A stretch of 64,000 nt of DNA from an uncultured Roseobacter sp. Lineage in GTDB: Bacteria > Pseudomonadota > Alphaproteobacteria > Rhodobacterales > Rhodobacteraceae. Made by a program: the position numbers and the translations under genes. Below, piece by piece: positions 10,570 to 20,129 of the stretch. Location: contig NZ_CANLQB010000003.1 of assembly GCF_947493125.1 (NCBI RefSeq), forward strand, positions 124,001-188,000. Direction: 5' to 3'. Positions within the stretch are counted from its first letter, which is position 1, and each line of letters starts with the position of its first letter. The notes below the pieces were generated by a model that was given only the letters and a program-made list of their open reading frames with translations, was not told the DNA's origin and searched no databases.

Positions 10570-11435
10570 CACAATCCAGCAATACCCGGCTTGGCGTCGC
10601 ACTGATGTTGGCGACGACCTTTGTCTTCGCGCTGCAGGATGGCATCTCGCGGCATTTGGCTGATGCCTACAATGTCTACATGGTGGTGATGATCCGCTAT
10701 TGGTTTTTTGCTGCTTTTGTGATCGCCGTTGCTGCGCGACAGGCGGGCGGGGTGCGTGTGGCGGCGCAGACCCGCCAACCAGGTTTGCAAGCGGCTCGGG
10801 GTGTCCTTTTGGCGTTGGAGGTCTGCGTGATGGTCACCGGTTTCACGCTGCTGGGGCTGGTCGAGAGCCATGCGGTGTTTGCCTGCTACCCCTTGCTTGT
10901 CGCGGCGCTGTCCGGTCCCGTCCTCGGTGAGGCCGTGGGTTGGCGGCGGTGGGCCGCGATCGGCGTTGGCTTTGTCGGCGTGATGATCATCCTCCAGCCG
11001 GGGGTTTCTGTGTTCAACCCGTACGCGATTGTGCCGCTCGCAGCGGCTTTCATGTTTGCGCTCTATGGATTGCTGACGCGCTATGCGGCGCGTCAAGACA
11101 GCACGGCCACAAGCTTCTTTTGGACCGGGACTGCCGGGGCCGCGACCATGTCGGTGATCGGCATCTGGTTCTGGGAGCCGATGTCAGGGGGCGATTGGGC
11201 TTGGATGGCCCTGCTTTGCGTCACAGGTGCGGCGGGGCATTGGCTGTTGATCCGTTGCTACGAGGTGGCGGAAGCCAGTGCCGTCCAGCCGTTTGCCTAC
11301 TTTCAGCTGGTCTTTGCCGCGGCCATTGGCATCTCTGTCTTCGGCGAGAGCATCCGCCCGAATGTTGCGCTTGGCGTCGTTGTGATTGTCAGTGCGGGGC
11401 TATTCACCCTTTGGCGCGAACGCCAGCAGCGTTGA
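10566..11435 (+). CDS. DMT-superfamily (EamA) transporter
   Basis: A 289-residue integral membrane protein with about ten hydrophobic helices arranged as two EamA repeats. The first begins LGVALMLATTFVFALQD; the second, around residue 150, begins AIVPLAAAFMFALYGL. The family exports metabolites or amino acids, and the substrate is not visible. The ATG at 10566 overlaps the mnmD stop, so it is probably co-transcribed. A longer frame reaching 10338 is out-of-frame reading inside mnmD. Its last 36 nt overlap the end of the convergent lytic transglycosylase gene. Confidence 0.85.
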   Translation: MTQSSNTRLGVALMLATTFVFALQDGISRHLADAYNVYMVVMIRYWFFAAFVIAVAARQAGGVRVAAQTRQPGLQAARGVLLALEVCVMVTGFTLLGLVESHAVFACYPLLVAALSGPVLGEAVGWRRWAAIGVGFVGVMIILQPGVSVFNPYAIVPLAAAFMFALYGLLTRYAARQDSTATSFFWTGTAGAATMSVIGIWFWEPMSGGDWAWMALLCVTGAAGHWLLIRCYEVAEASAVQPFAYFQLVFAAAIGISVFGESIRPNVALGVVVIVSAGLFTLWRERQQR

Positions 11436-13367
11436 GCCTTCCAATTCTTCGAGGAAGGGCACCGGCAGCGGGTCTTTGCCAAGTCGCGCGCGGTAGATCG
11501 GCAGGCTTTCGGTGACGCGCATCACATAGTTTCGGGTTTCGCGAAACGGGATGTGCTCGATCCAGTCGATCATATCGACATCGCTTCTCCGCGGGTCACC
11601 ATAGGTGATCATCCAGCGGTCTGGCCTGCTTGGACCGGCATTGTAGCCTGCGGACATCATCACCACATTGCCGCGGAAACGTCCGGCAAGGCCCGCCAGA
11701 TAGGCGGCGCCGAGCTCAGCGTTGTAAACCGGATCATTGATCAGCCGCTCGGTGCTGTGACCACTGCTGCGCCCAAGAGCTGCGGCGACCTCGCGCCCGG
11801 TTGCAGGCATGATTTGCATCAGCCCACGCGCGCCGACACCGCTTTGAACCCCGGGGTCGAATTCGCTCTCACGACGGGCGATGGCCAGCAGCATCTCGGG
11901 TGCCATCGGCAGGCTCCGATCCGCGAGAGGATGCAATGGATAATACCCACGTGGGACAACGACCGCCCGGCGTGCCGTACGCTTGCCGATCATGACAGCC
12001 AGATGAGGTTGGTCCATGTCCAACGCGGCCTCAGCGAGCAAGGCTGCGGTGTCACGGTCGAGCGATTCCGCCAGATGGGTCCAGAACCGTTCGGCAAGAT
12101 TGAGCTGGCCGGAGGCCTGCAAAAGCATCCCGGCGATGAAGACAGGGTCATCGGCCAGCGGAGATGTGCGCCATTCGCCCGCGACCGTCTCAGCTGCCAG
12201 CGCATCATCGAACGGCAGATCGGCCCGCTCTGCAGCCAGTAAACCGTAAAAGGATGTCTGGTATTGCGCCGCATCGGTGTAGGCCTGATCGGCGGCGGCG
12301 ACATCGCCCATGGCTTCCAGGGCGCGCCCGCGCCAGTATCCGGACCTGCCCTTGGAAATAGGCGAGCGGACGGCGGCATCGTGATTTCGGAAATGCTGCA
12401 ACGCCGTTTCAGGCTCGTTCAGTTTGCGCAGCGCGATATACCCGGCCAACCATTCCAGATCGGCGTAAGAGGACCCGGAGGTCAGAAAATGCCGCGCTGC
12501 AAGCTCATAGGCCCGCTCGGCCGAGCCGTCCCGCATTTCATCCCGTGCCATGGAGCGTCGGCGGTTGGCCCAGGCTTCAGGCTCGCCCAAAGCCTCGGCA
12601 CTGGTCGATGTCGCCCGCAAAAGGGCCTTTGCATCGTCCCACCGACCCTTACGCGCGCGCCAGACAAACCGCTCATACTGGAGCCCGGGGGTGTTGGCAT
12701 GGCTTGCCGGGACTTGGGCGATCAGCGCATCGACCCCGTTGGCCCGACCCCGGAGTGCGATCCGTGCCTTGGCCACCGCCACATCGGCCTTCGAGACGAG
12801 ATCGTACATGCGGCGCGCGTTCTCGAATGCGCCGTCCCACAGCATCGTGTCGAGCCGGGTGCTGTGGTGGGGTTTCAGCAATGTCGCATGGCTTGCAAGA
12901 TAGAGCGCCTGCGCGGTGCTGCCCATTGGCATGTTCTGCCAGGCTCCTACCACAAGCGCGTCGGCGTCGGCCTGCGCCCCCGAACGCGCGAGCGCTTCTG
13001 CATGGCGTAACACACCCTCTGGTGTTTGTGCGGGGACCGTATCGAAGAAGGCGATGACCTCCGAATCCGGGCGCGCAATCACCACCCGTTCGGATTGCTT
13101 GCGCAGGTAAGGCTCACCCGGCCAATCGGGTCTGCGCGCAAGAAATGCAGTAACATCCTGGTATGATCCGCGCCCTGCCCGCAGCCGGTTCCACTCGATG
13201 ATATCCGCTGCGACGGCACCATCGCGCGCGGCGATTTTTGCGGCTGTCGCCCAATCGCCATCGCGCATGGCGTCCATCGCGTGCGCCAGGGGACGGGGGC
13301 GATCCGCGGCCGCCGCGGCCGCCATGGAGAAAATCAAAATTAGCGTCGTCAGCCACAGTCTGATCAC
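11400..13367 (-). CDS. Soluble lytic murein transglycosylase
   Basis: About 655 residues. A signal peptide (hydrophobic stretch ending AAAAAADR) leads into a long alpha-superhelical domain, then a C-terminal SLT domain at about residues 490-620. The catalytic Glu is in ARRESEFDP, followed by GARGLMQIMPATG, NAELGAAYLAGL and SAGYNAGP. The enzyme cleaves peptidoglycan glycan strands in the periplasm. I chose the GTG at 13367 because GGGA lies 7 nt upstream; a TTG at 13373 would give two extra residues with no such spacing. It is divergent from dapA. Confidence 0.9.
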   Translation of the reverse strand: MIRLWLTTLILIFSMAAAAAADRPRPLAHAMDAMRDGDWATAAKIAARDGAVAADIIEWNRLRAGRGSYQDVTAFLARRPDWPGEPYLRKQSERVVIARPDSEVIAFFDTVPAQTPEGVLRHAEALARSGAQADADALVVGAWQNMPMGSTAQALYLASHATLLKPHHSTRLDTMLWDGAFENARRMYDLVSKADVAVAKARIALRGRANGVDALIAQVPASHANTPGLQYERFVWRARKGRWDDAKALLRATSTSAEALGEPEAWANRRRSMARDEMRDGSAERAYELAARHFLTSGSSYADLEWLAGYIALRKLNEPETALQHFRNHDAAVRSPISKGRSGYWRGRALEAMGDVAAADQAYTDAAQYQTSFYGLLAAERADLPFDDALAAETVAGEWRTSPLADDPVFIAGMLLQASGQLNLAERFWTHLAESLDRDTAALLAEAALDMDQPHLAVMIGKRTARRAVVVPRGYYPLHPLADRSLPMAPEMLLAIARRESEFDPGVQSGVGARGLMQIMPATGREVAAALGRSSGHSTERLINDPVYNAELGAAYLAGLAGRFRGNVVMMSAGYNAGPSRPDRWMITYGDPRRSDVDMIDWIEHIPFRETRNYVMRVTESLPIYRARLGKDPLPVPFLEELEGSTLLAFAPKGE

Positions 13368-13503
13368 TTGCAATTCCCAGCGTTTGAGGGCTAGAGCCTC
13401 TGATACATAGAAGCGCGGTTCTGTGCGATCAAATCACGATTGTGCTGAATCAACGGTTAATCTCAGGCCATTTGCCGGCCAAAAAAGAAAAAGGAGCGTG
13501 CAC

Positions 13504-14379
13504 ATGTTCAAAGGCTCACTGCCTGCCCTCGTCACGCCGTTCAGGAACGGCGAGCTGGATCTTGAGACATTGAAAAAACTGGTGGAATGGCACATTGGTG
13601 AAGGCTCGAATGGGCTCGTTCCGGTGGGCACAACCGGCGAAAGCCCGACGCTGACCCACGGCGAACATGAGATTGTGGTCGAAGAAGTTGTTAAGGCCGC
13701 CGCCGGTCGCGTGCCGGTGATTGCGGGCGCCGGTTCCAACAACACCGTCGAAGCAATGCGGCTCGTGCGCCACGCGGAAGAGGTTGGGGCCGATGCGGCG
13801 CTTGTCGTGACGCCTTACTACAACAAGCCGACGCAATCGGGGCTGCTGGCGCATTTCACGGCGCTGCATGATTGCGCCGAGCTGCCGATTATCATCTACA
13901 ACATTCCAGGGCGCTCGGTCGTGGATATGTCGCCGGAGACGATGGGCGAGCTTGCCAAGCTGCCAAGGATCGTCGGTGTGAAAGACGCCACCGGTGATCT
14001 GGCCCGTGTGAGCGACCAGCGGATGACCTGCGGGCCCGATTTCGTCCAGCTTTCGGGTGAGGATGCCACGGCTCATGGGTTCAATGCCCAGGGTGGCGTC
14101 GGTTGTATCTCGGTCACCGCCAATGTGGCGCCGAAGCTTCTGAGTGAGATGCAAGCCGCTTGCCTGGCGGGCGACTATGCCACGGCACTTGGCATCCAGG
14201 ATCGGTTGATGCCGCTGCACAAGGCCATCTTCACAGAGCCGGGGCTGGTGGGCGTGAAATACGCGATGTCGCAGCTGCGGCTTTGCTCGGATGAGGTGCG
14301 CTTGCCGCTTGTGGGGCTGTCCGATGCCACCCGCGCGCTGGTCGACGACGGGCTGCGCCATGCGGGGCTTCTGAACTGA
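13504..14379 (+). CDS. dapA: 4-hydroxy-tetrahydrodipicolinate synthase
   Basis: A 291-residue TIM-barrel aldolase, the normal DapA length. Visible: the pyruvate-binding GTTGESPTL (about 42-50), PYYNKPTQ (about 104-111), the catalytic Tyr in IIYNIPGR (about 132) and the Schiff-base Lys in GVKDATGD (about 160). It condenses pyruvate with aspartate semialdehyde in lysine and diaminopimelate synthesis. The ATG at 13504 follows a GGAGCG Shine-Dalgarno sequence; the frame extends upstream without conserved sequence. A strong terminator follows. Confidence 0.95.
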   Translation: MFKGSLPALVTPFRNGELDLETLKKLVEWHIGEGSNGLVPVGTTGESPTLTHGEHEIVVEEVVKAAAGRVPVIAGAGSNNTVEAMRLVRHAEEVGADAALVVTPYYNKPTQSGLLAHFTALHDCAELPIIIYNIPGRSVVDMSPETMGELAKLPRIVGVKDATGDLARVSDQRMTCGPDFVQLSGEDATAHGFNAQGGVGCISVTANVAPKLLSEMQAACLAGDYATALGIQDRLMPLHKAIFTEPGLVGVKYAMSQLRLCSDEVRLPLVGLSDATRALVDDGLRHAGLLN

Positions 14380-14400
14380 GCGCTGGGTTCAGCGAAACGC

Positions 14401-14436
14401 AAACGGGCGTGGATATCTCCACGCCCGTTTTGTTTT
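14401..14436 (+). terminator. Rho-independent terminator after dapA
   Basis: A 13-bp perfect stem (14401-14413 with 14418-14430) with a TATC loop, followed by a T-rich run interrupted by one G. It sits between the convergent dapA and soeC genes, so it may stop transcription from both sides. Confidence 0.93.
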
Positions 14437-14450
14437 GCGCCGAGTTGCGT

Positions 14451-15323
14451 TTAGCGCTTGCCGTAATAGAGGCCGACCACATGCTCGGCTTCCGCGAAGA
14501 AGAGCCAGCGCGCGGTGAGGACCCCGGCGATGTGGCTGAGGATCGCGAGCACTCCGAGAACATGTGAAAACGGCAGGGCCAGAAGGATGATGGGCGCGAT
14601 TGTCATCAGGCCAAGTGCAATCACTCGCAGCTTCTGGCTGTGTTTGCGGCCGATCACATGCACGAACTCCTTAAGCAGGTAATTCGTGCCGGTGTGCGGC
14701 GGCTCGAAAGCGCGGACATGGCCGATGTTTCCCAACCCGGTCGCTGTCGCCATATTGGTGCCCGACGCGTTGAGTGCCTTGTCCCCCTCGACCCAGGTGT
14801 AAAGCTGCACAAGCCCCGCGATCACCAGCAAAACAAGGGCGATGGAGACCTGCCCGGCCAAGAGCGCGCCGCCCGCCAGTGACAGCGAGAGAAACTTCAC
14901 AGGCGTCAGCTTCATGTTCCAGCGCGGGATGGTTTTGAGCTGGGTGTAGATCATCGACGTGGTGAAGACCGTGGCCATGGAAAAGAGTGCGCCGAGGAGC
15001 CCGAGCACGGTCCAGCGGGCGTCGAAGAACACGAGGCCGAGGCCATAGAGCCCCATCAGCACCAGCGCGCCGACGGCGCACCAGGCCTCGCGGCTGAGCC
15101 AGCTGGAGCGCCACTGGGTAAAGGCCTTGATCGCCCGTTCGGGGCGGCCGAGGTGGAAGGTGGAGGCCATGAGGCCACCCACCGCCATCAGGTAGGCGAT
15201 TGCGAAAAAGGCAAAGGCCGTCCAGCCTGTCACGCCAGGGAACCCAAGGCCGAGGAAGAACAAGAGGCCAAAGCCCAAACCACTGAAAGTCGTAAAGAAA
15301 ATGACGGAAGGGGCGGGGTGCAT
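14451..15323 (-). CDS. soeC: SoeC/DmsC-type membrane anchor of sulfite dehydrogenase
   Basis: A 290-residue membrane protein with about eight hydrophobic helices and the DmsC-type features FHLGRPERA (about 57-65) and WRSSWLSREA (about 72-81). In SoeABC this subunit anchors the enzyme in the inner membrane and passes electrons from sulfite to quinone. The ATG overlaps the soeB stop (ATGA), so the pair is translationally coupled. The sulfite role rests on linkage to xsc-pta, as in taurine-degrading roseobacters; on sequence alone it could be a DMSO-reductase anchor. Confidence 0.82.
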   Translation of the reverse strand: MHPAPSVIFFTTFSGLGFGLLFFLGLGFPGVTGWTAFAFFAIAYLMAVGGLMASTFHLGRPERAIKAFTQWRSSWLSREAWCAVGALVLMGLYGLGLVFFDARWTVLGLLGALFSMATVFTTSMIYTQLKTIPRWNMKLTPVKFLSLSLAGGALLAGQVSIALVLLVIAGLVQLYTWVEGDKALNASGTNMATATGLGNIGHVRAFEPPHTGTNYLLKEFVHVIGRKHSQKLRVIALGLMTIAPIILLALPFSHVLGVLAILSHIAGVLTARWLFFAEAEHVVGLYYGKR

Positions 15324-16072
15324 CAGAGTTTCTCCAGGGTCTTGTCAAGCCAGCCTAGGAAGCCTTTGGGTTCCTCTGCGACAGGCTCGAGGAAGGGGGC
15401 GAGCACGTCGAATTCGGGCATCTCGTCCTTGGGGCGCGGGGGCAGGTATTTGTTCACCGGTTTGGTGCCCTGTTCGGGCATCAGGTCCATACCGCCGCGC
15501 TCAGCGACGAGTTTGCTGACATCGCTGTTTTCATCGCCCAAGTCGCCGAAATGGCGCGCGCCGGCGGGGCAGGTGCGGACGCAGGCAGGCTGGCGATCTT
15601 CTTCGGGAAGGTTCTCGTTGTAGATCCGGTCCACGCAGAGGGTGCATTTCTTCATCACACCCTCGGCCTGGTCGAGCTCGCGCGCGCCGTAGGGGCAGGC
15701 CCAGGCGCAGAGGCCGCAGCCGATGCAGTTGGATTCGTTGACCAAAACGATGCCGTCTTCGACACGTTTGTAGCTGGCGCCGGTGGGGCAGACGGTGACG
15801 CAGGGCGCGTCTTCGCAGTGCAGGCAGGACTTGGGGAAGTGGATGAGTTGGGCGGCGGCATCGCCCGGCGGTTGCACCTCGTAGGAGTGAACGCGGTTGA
15901 GGAAGGTGCCGGAGTTGTCAGCGCCATAGGCGTTCTGATCGGAGAGCGGCGCGCCGTAGTTTTCGGTGTTCCACCCTTTGCAGGAGATCACGCAGGCGTG
16001 GCAGCCGACGCAGGTATCGAGATCGATGACGAGCCCCAGTTTCTTGTCGGTTTTGGCTGGCAGAGTGGTCAT
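15323..16072 (-). CDS. soeB: SoeB, four-cluster ferredoxin subunit of sulfite dehydrogenase
   Basis: A 249-residue DmsB/NrfC-type protein with four Cys clusters: CVGCHACVISCKGWN (about 17-31), CLHCEDAPCVTVCPTGA (about 83-99), CIGCGLCAWACPYGARELD (about 116-134) and a fourth set with CTLCVDR and CVRTCPAGARHFGD. It carries electrons from the molybdopterin subunit to the anchor. No signal peptide is present, in keeping with the cytoplasmic SoeAB module. The 184-nt gap to soeA upstream is unusually long for this operon and contains repeats and a hairpin. Confidence 0.87.
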   Translation of the reverse strand: MTTLPAKTDKKLGLVIDLDTCVGCHACVISCKGWNTENYGAPLSDQNAYGADNSGTFLNRVHSYEVQPPGDAAAQLIHFPKSCLHCEDAPCVTVCPTGASYKRVEDGIVLVNESNCIGCGLCAWACPYGARELDQAEGVMKKCTLCVDRIYNENLPEEDRQPACVRTCPAGARHFGDLGDENSDVSKLVAERGGMDLMPEQGTKPVNKYLPPRPKDEMPEFDVLAPFLEPVAEEPKGFLGWLDKTLEKL

Positions 16073-16092
16073 GTGCGGCCCCCTGAATTGGT

Positions 16093-16147
16093 CGTCGGTG
16101 TGGCGTCGGTATCGCGTCGGTAAAACGTCGGTATTACGTCGGTGCGC
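16093..16147. repeat. Five 11-bp direct repeats upstream of soeB
   Basis: CGTCGGT occurs at 16093, 16104, 16115, 16126 and 16137, exactly 11 bp apart, with variable 4-nt spacers (TGTG, ATCG, AAAA-like, ATTA-like). The array lies 21-75 nt upstream of the soeB start, inside the soeA-soeB gap. The period is close to one helical turn and not a multiple of three, so it does not look like coding repeats. Role unknown. Confidence 0.9.
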
Positions 16148-16201
16148 GGCGTGCGTTGGCGTAGGAGAGCGTTAGAGTCTTTTATGAGGGGGCTCCGCCC
16201 C

Positions 16202-16224
16202 GCCGCGGGCCCGTGGCCCGCGGC
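16202..16224. other. GC-rich hairpin in the soeA-soeB gap
   Basis: A 10-bp perfect inverted repeat (16202-16211 and 16215-16224) with a CGT loop. It is flanked by the motif GGAGTATTTGGGG, which resembles a short sequence I recall as common in Rhodobacteraceae intergenic regions. Read in the direction of the operon it is 33 nt after the soeA stop and has no clean T run. It could act as an mRNA stabiliser or partial terminator between soeA and soeB. Confidence 0.6.
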
Positions 16225-16256
16225 CCCCGGAGTATTTGGGGAAAAATGAAGGCCGG

Positions 16257-19070
16257 TCATGTGCCGACCTTCCAGGTCAGGTCTTTCGGGCCCTGGCCGA
16301 CAGGGGATTTGATCGGGGCGAAGCCGGGTTGGGATTCGGCGGGGGCTGCGGCTTTTTCGATGCGGACCTTGAGGTCGAACCAGGCGGCCTGGCCGGTGAT
16401 CGGATCGGAGTTGGCCCAGCGCAGCCCGTCGCCCTTGGGCGGCAGCAGCTCGTGGATGAGGTGATTGAGCAGGAAGCCGCGGGTGGCTTCGGGCGCGTTT
16501 TCTTCCAGCGCCCAGGCGCCCTTGCGTTTGCCGATGGCGTTCCAGGTCCAGATCGTGTTGTCGTTGAGGGCGGCCATCTCCAGCACCGGCACGGTAATCT
16601 CGCCGTGGGGGGACGTCACTTTGGCCCAGTCGCCGTCGCTGAGGTTGTTTTCGCGCATCAGCCTGGTGGGGACGTAGAGCGGGTTGTGCCCGTGCAGCTG
16701 GCGCAGCCAGGCGTTTTGCGAGCCCCAGGAGTGGTACATGGCCATCGGACGCTGGGTTAGGGCTGTCACGGGGTAGTCGGCGGCGTGGTTGTCCTCCTCC
16801 GAGGAATACCAGATCGGCAGCGGGGACATGGTGTCTTTGATGCGCGCGCGCAGGTGGTCGGGCGGTTGCCGGTCGCCATGACCCTCGGCCGCGAGCTGGA
16901 ACTTGCGCAGGGGCTCCACGTAGAGCGAGAAGAGGTAAGGCGTGGGCTTGTCGTAGATCCCGATGTTCACTGCCCAGTCCTGATAGGCCATGTTCCACGG
17001 CTTGTAGTAGTTCGATCCGGCGGGGATGTGTTCGACGAAGAAGCCGCCGTTCGCGATGTATTGGTCGAGCTGCTTGGGGTTCACGGCCCCGCGCCCGGCC
17101 TGATCGCCGTTTTCGCCGCGAAAGCCGGCCAACGGCCCGATGCCGGGGCGGCGTTCGTGGTTCACGATGTAATCGCCGTAATCGGCGTATTTCTGGCTGC
17201 CGTCTTCTTTCACGAAACCGGGCAGGTTAAGTTTCGCGCCCAGCTCGCAGAGCATGGACTGGAAGCCCTTCACGTCGCGATCCGGCTCGATCACCGGCCA
17301 GCGGATGGCGTCGGCGGCGGCATCGGCCTCGCAGATCGGACGGTCGAGCAGCGAAATGCAGTCGTGGCGTTCCAGATAGGTGGTGTCGGGCAGGATCAGG
17401 TCGGAGTAGGCGACCATCTCGGAACTATACGCATCCGAATAGATAATCTTGGGGATCACGTAGTCGCCGTTTTCGTCCTTGTCGGTCAGCATGTCGATCA
17501 CGCCACGGGTGTTCATGGTCGAGTTCCACGACATGTTCGCCATATACATGAAGAGAACGTCGATCTTGTAGGGATCGCCCGCGTAGGCGTTGGAGATCAC
17601 CATATGCATGAGCCCGTGGCTCGACATCGGGTTTTCCCAGGTGAAGGCCTTGTCGATGCGGGCGGGGGTGCCGTCCTCCTTCAGCGCGAGGTCTTCGGGG
17701 CCATGGGTGAAGCCCAGATGCGGGCCGTTGAGCGGTGCGCCCGGGGTCAGGCCCACGTGGGGTTTGGGGTGGGCGGTGGCGGGTTTCGGGTAGGGCGGCT
17801 TGAAACGGAAGCCTCCGGGCACCTCGACGGTGCCGAGGAGGATTTGCAGCGTGTGCAGCGCGCGGCAGGTCTGGAAGCCGTTGGCGTGAGCGGAGATGCC
17901 GCGCATGGAGTGGAAGGAGACGGGGCGGCCGATCATTTGCGCGTGCTTTTCGCCGCGGAAGTCGGTCCATTCGTGGTCGAGGGTGAAGGCTTCCTCGAAG
18001 GCGACGCGGGCCAGTTCTGCGGCGATGGCGCGGATGCGTTTCGCGGGGATGCCGCAGCGGTCGGCGACGTTTTCCGGCGTGTATTGTTCGTCGAGATACA
18101 TCTCGGCCATCTGGTGGAAGACCGGGCGGTGGGTCTGGCCGTCTTTCTCATAGGTGGCGGCAAGATCGGGCTTTACTCCGGGCTGGTCGAAGGGGGTGAG
18201 CTTGCCCGTGGCGCGGTCGATGACCAACTCCTTGCCGTTTTCGTCGCGCATTAGCAGACCGTGGTCGGCGCCGCCGGGGTTGTTGATCACCAGCACCGGG
18301 GCGTTAGTGTACTGGGCGAGGTAGTGCAGGTCAATCTTGCCGGCTTTCATCAGGCAGTGGATCATCGCGAGGATAAACAGACCATCGGTGCCGGGCGTGA
18401 TGCCGACCCAGTCGTCGGCCACGGCGTTATAGCCTGTGCGGATCGGGTTCACGCCAATGACCCGCGCACCGCGCGCCTTGATCTTGCCGATCCCCATCTT
18501 GATCGGGTTGCTGTCGTGATCCTCGGCGACGCCGAAGAGCATGAAGAGCTTGGTGTGGTCCCAATCGGGCTGGCCGAACTCCCAGAAGGCGCCGCCCATG
18601 GTGTAGATGCCCGCCGCGGCCATATTCACAGAGCAGAAGCCGCCGTGGGCCGCGTAGTTGGGCGTGCCGAAGTTTTGCGCCCAGAAGGAGGTAAAAGACT
18701 GAGACTGGTCGCGCCCGGTGAAGAAGGCGAGCTTTTCGGGGTTGCTCTGGCGCACAGGCTCCAGCCAGTCGGCGGCGATTTGCAGCGCCTCGTCCCATTC
18801 GATTTCCTCGAATTCGCCTGAGCCGCGTTCGCCCACGCGTTTCAGCGGCTTGCGCAGACGGGACGGCGCGTTGACCTGCATGATGCCCGCGGAGCCCTTG
18901 GCGCAGAGCACGCCCCGGTTCACCGGGTGATCCTTGTTGCCTTCGATATAGGCGACTTTCCCGTCCTTCATGTGCACGTTGATGCCGCAGCGGCAGGCAC
19001 ACATGTAGCAGGTGGTCTTGCGCACCTCGTCGGAGACTTTCGGGCTCAGGTCGATGACGGGCTGATTCAT
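16257..19070 (-). CDS. soeA: SoeA, molybdopterin catalytic subunit of cytoplasmic sulfite dehydrogenase
   Basis: A 937-residue DMSO-reductase-family protein. An N-terminal 4Fe-4S site uses Cys at about 21, 24, 28 and 56 (CYMCACRC, then GVLCAKGS). The probable Mo ligand is the Cys of GGFCSVN at about 146. There is no twin-arginine signal, so the enzyme is cytoplasmic, as reported for SoeABC. The family oxidises sulfite to sulfate with quinone as acceptor. Upstream pta and xsc produce the sulfite, and the pta stop overlaps this start by ATGA. Polysulfide/thiosulfate reductase relatives are the alternatives if context is ignored. Confidence 0.86.
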   Translation of the reverse strand: MNQPVIDLSPKVSDEVRKTTCYMCACRCGINVHMKDGKVAYIEGNKDHPVNRGVLCAKGSAGIMQVNAPSRLRKPLKRVGERGSGEFEEIEWDEALQIAADWLEPVRQSNPEKLAFFTGRDQSQSFTSFWAQNFGTPNYAAHGGFCSVNMAAAGIYTMGGAFWEFGQPDWDHTKLFMLFGVAEDHDSNPIKMGIGKIKARGARVIGVNPIRTGYNAVADDWVGITPGTDGLFILAMIHCLMKAGKIDLHYLAQYTNAPVLVINNPGGADHGLLMRDENGKELVIDRATGKLTPFDQPGVKPDLAATYEKDGQTHRPVFHQMAEMYLDEQYTPENVADRCGIPAKRIRAIAAELARVAFEEAFTLDHEWTDFRGEKHAQMIGRPVSFHSMRGISAHANGFQTCRALHTLQILLGTVEVPGGFRFKPPYPKPATAHPKPHVGLTPGAPLNGPHLGFTHGPEDLALKEDGTPARIDKAFTWENPMSSHGLMHMVISNAYAGDPYKIDVLFMYMANMSWNSTMNTRGVIDMLTDKDENGDYVIPKIIYSDAYSSEMVAYSDLILPDTTYLERHDCISLLDRPICEADAAADAIRWPVIEPDRDVKGFQSMLCELGAKLNLPGFVKEDGSQKYADYGDYIVNHERRPGIGPLAGFRGENGDQAGRGAVNPKQLDQYIANGGFFVEHIPAGSNYYKPWNMAYQDWAVNIGIYDKPTPYLFSLYVEPLRKFQLAAEGHGDRQPPDHLRARIKDTMSPLPIWYSSEEDNHAADYPVTALTQRPMAMYHSWGSQNAWLRQLHGHNPLYVPTRLMRENNLSDGDWAKVTSPHGEITVPVLEMAALNDNTIWTWNAIGKRKGAWALEENAPEATRGFLLNHLIHELLPPKGDGLRWANSDPITGQAAWFDLKVRIEKAAAPAESQPGFAPIKSPVGQGPKDLTWKVGT

Positions 19071-20086
19071 GGGAAAGCTCCTGATGGTTGGCGGGCGACC
19101 TGAAGGGTGGTCACTGCGATCATATTGGCGACATCCTCGGCGGTGCAGCCGCGCGAGAGGTCGTTGGCGGGTTTGGCGAGGCCTTGCAGGGTCGGGCCGA
19201 TGGCCTCGGCCCCGCCGATGCGCTGGGCGATCTTGTAGCCGATGTTGCCCGCGTCGAGGGTGGGGAAGATCATCACATTGGCCTGGCCTGCGGTGGGAGA
19301 GCCGGGGGCTTTGCTGGCGGCGACTTGAGGCACGAAGGCCGCGTCGAATTGCAGCTCGCCGTCGGCCTTGAGGTCGGGGTGGTTGGCCTTGAGCAGGGCG
19401 GCGGCCTCGGCGACCTTGTCAACGGCCGGGTGTTTGGCAGAGCCCATGGTGGAGAAGGACAGGAGTGCGACCTGCGGCTCCACGTCCAGAAGCTGGCGGC
19501 AGGATTGGGCCGAGGCGACGGCGATGGCGGCGAGTTCGTCGGCTGTGGGGTCGATGACCAGCCCGCAGTCGCCGAAGATCATCGCGTCACGGCCCGAGGG
19601 ATGGTTTTCGGGCAGGGCCATGAGGAAGAAGCTGGAGACAAGCGGTGCATCCTTGGCCTTGCCGATGACCTGCAGCGCGGCGCGCACGGTGTCGGAGGTG
19701 GTGTGGATGGCGCCGCCGACGGTGCCGTCTGCGTGGCCCTCGCGGACCATCATCGCGGCAAAGACGAGCGGGTTTTGCACCTGGGTCTCCGCGATCTCGG
19801 GGGTGACCCCTTTGTGCTTGCGGAGCGCGTGGAAGGCGGCGGCCAGATCGGCGGTGAGCGCCGAGGTCGCAGGGTCTTCGAGGGTGATATTGGGATGGTT
19901 GGGCATGCCTGCCGCGACAAGCTGGGCGGCGATGTCATCCTTGGGGCCGACGAGGGTGATCCGGGCGGTCCCGGCAGTGACGGCGGCAATGGCGCCGGCC
20001 ACGATCCGGGGATCGTGGCCTTCGCTCATCACGATATGGGCAGGCCGGGCGGCGGCGCGTTCGGTCAGTTCGCGCAGCACGCTCAT
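19067..20086 (-). CDS. pta: Phosphate acetyltransferase
   Basis: A 339-residue short-form Pta without the regulatory N-terminal domains of the long enterobacterial enzyme. Typical blocks are seen: [13 protein letters not shown] (about 112-124), [10 protein letters not shown], and near the C-terminus [14 protein letters not shown] and [14 protein letters not shown]. It converts the acetyl phosphate made by Xsc into acetyl-CoA. It lies 43 nt downstream of xsc and overlaps soeA. The ATG at 20086 aligns with the family start; an in-frame extension to 20173 is not conserved. Confidence 0.93.
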   Translation of the reverse strand: MSVLRELTERAAARPAHIVMSEGHDPRIVAGAIAAVTAGTARITLVGPKDDIAAQLVAAGMPNHPNITLEDPATSALTADLAAAFHALRKHKGVTPEIAETQVQNPLVFAAMMVREGHADGTVGGAIHTTSDTVRAALQVIGKAKDAPLVSSFFLMALPENHPSGRDAMIFGDCGLVIDPTADELAAIAVASAQSCRQLLDVEPQVALLSFSTMGSAKHPAVDKVAEAAALLKANHPDLKADGELQFDAAFVPQVAASKAPGSPTAGQANVMIFPTLDAGNIGYKIAQRIGGAEAIGPTLQGLAKPANDLSRGCTAEDVANMIAVTTLQVARQPSGAFP

Positions 20087-20129
20087 GGCCTGAGCCCTTC
20101 TTCTATGCGGATGCTGGATGGCACCCGGA

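Noticed and set aside
16785-18254. A 489-residue open frame on the plus strand
   Set aside because: Antisense to soeA, with Val/Gly/His-rich shadow composition and no motif.
16257-19070. DMSO or polysulfide reductase for the molybdoprotein
   Set aside because: No twin-arginine signal, and the xsc-pta-soeABC context favours SoeA.
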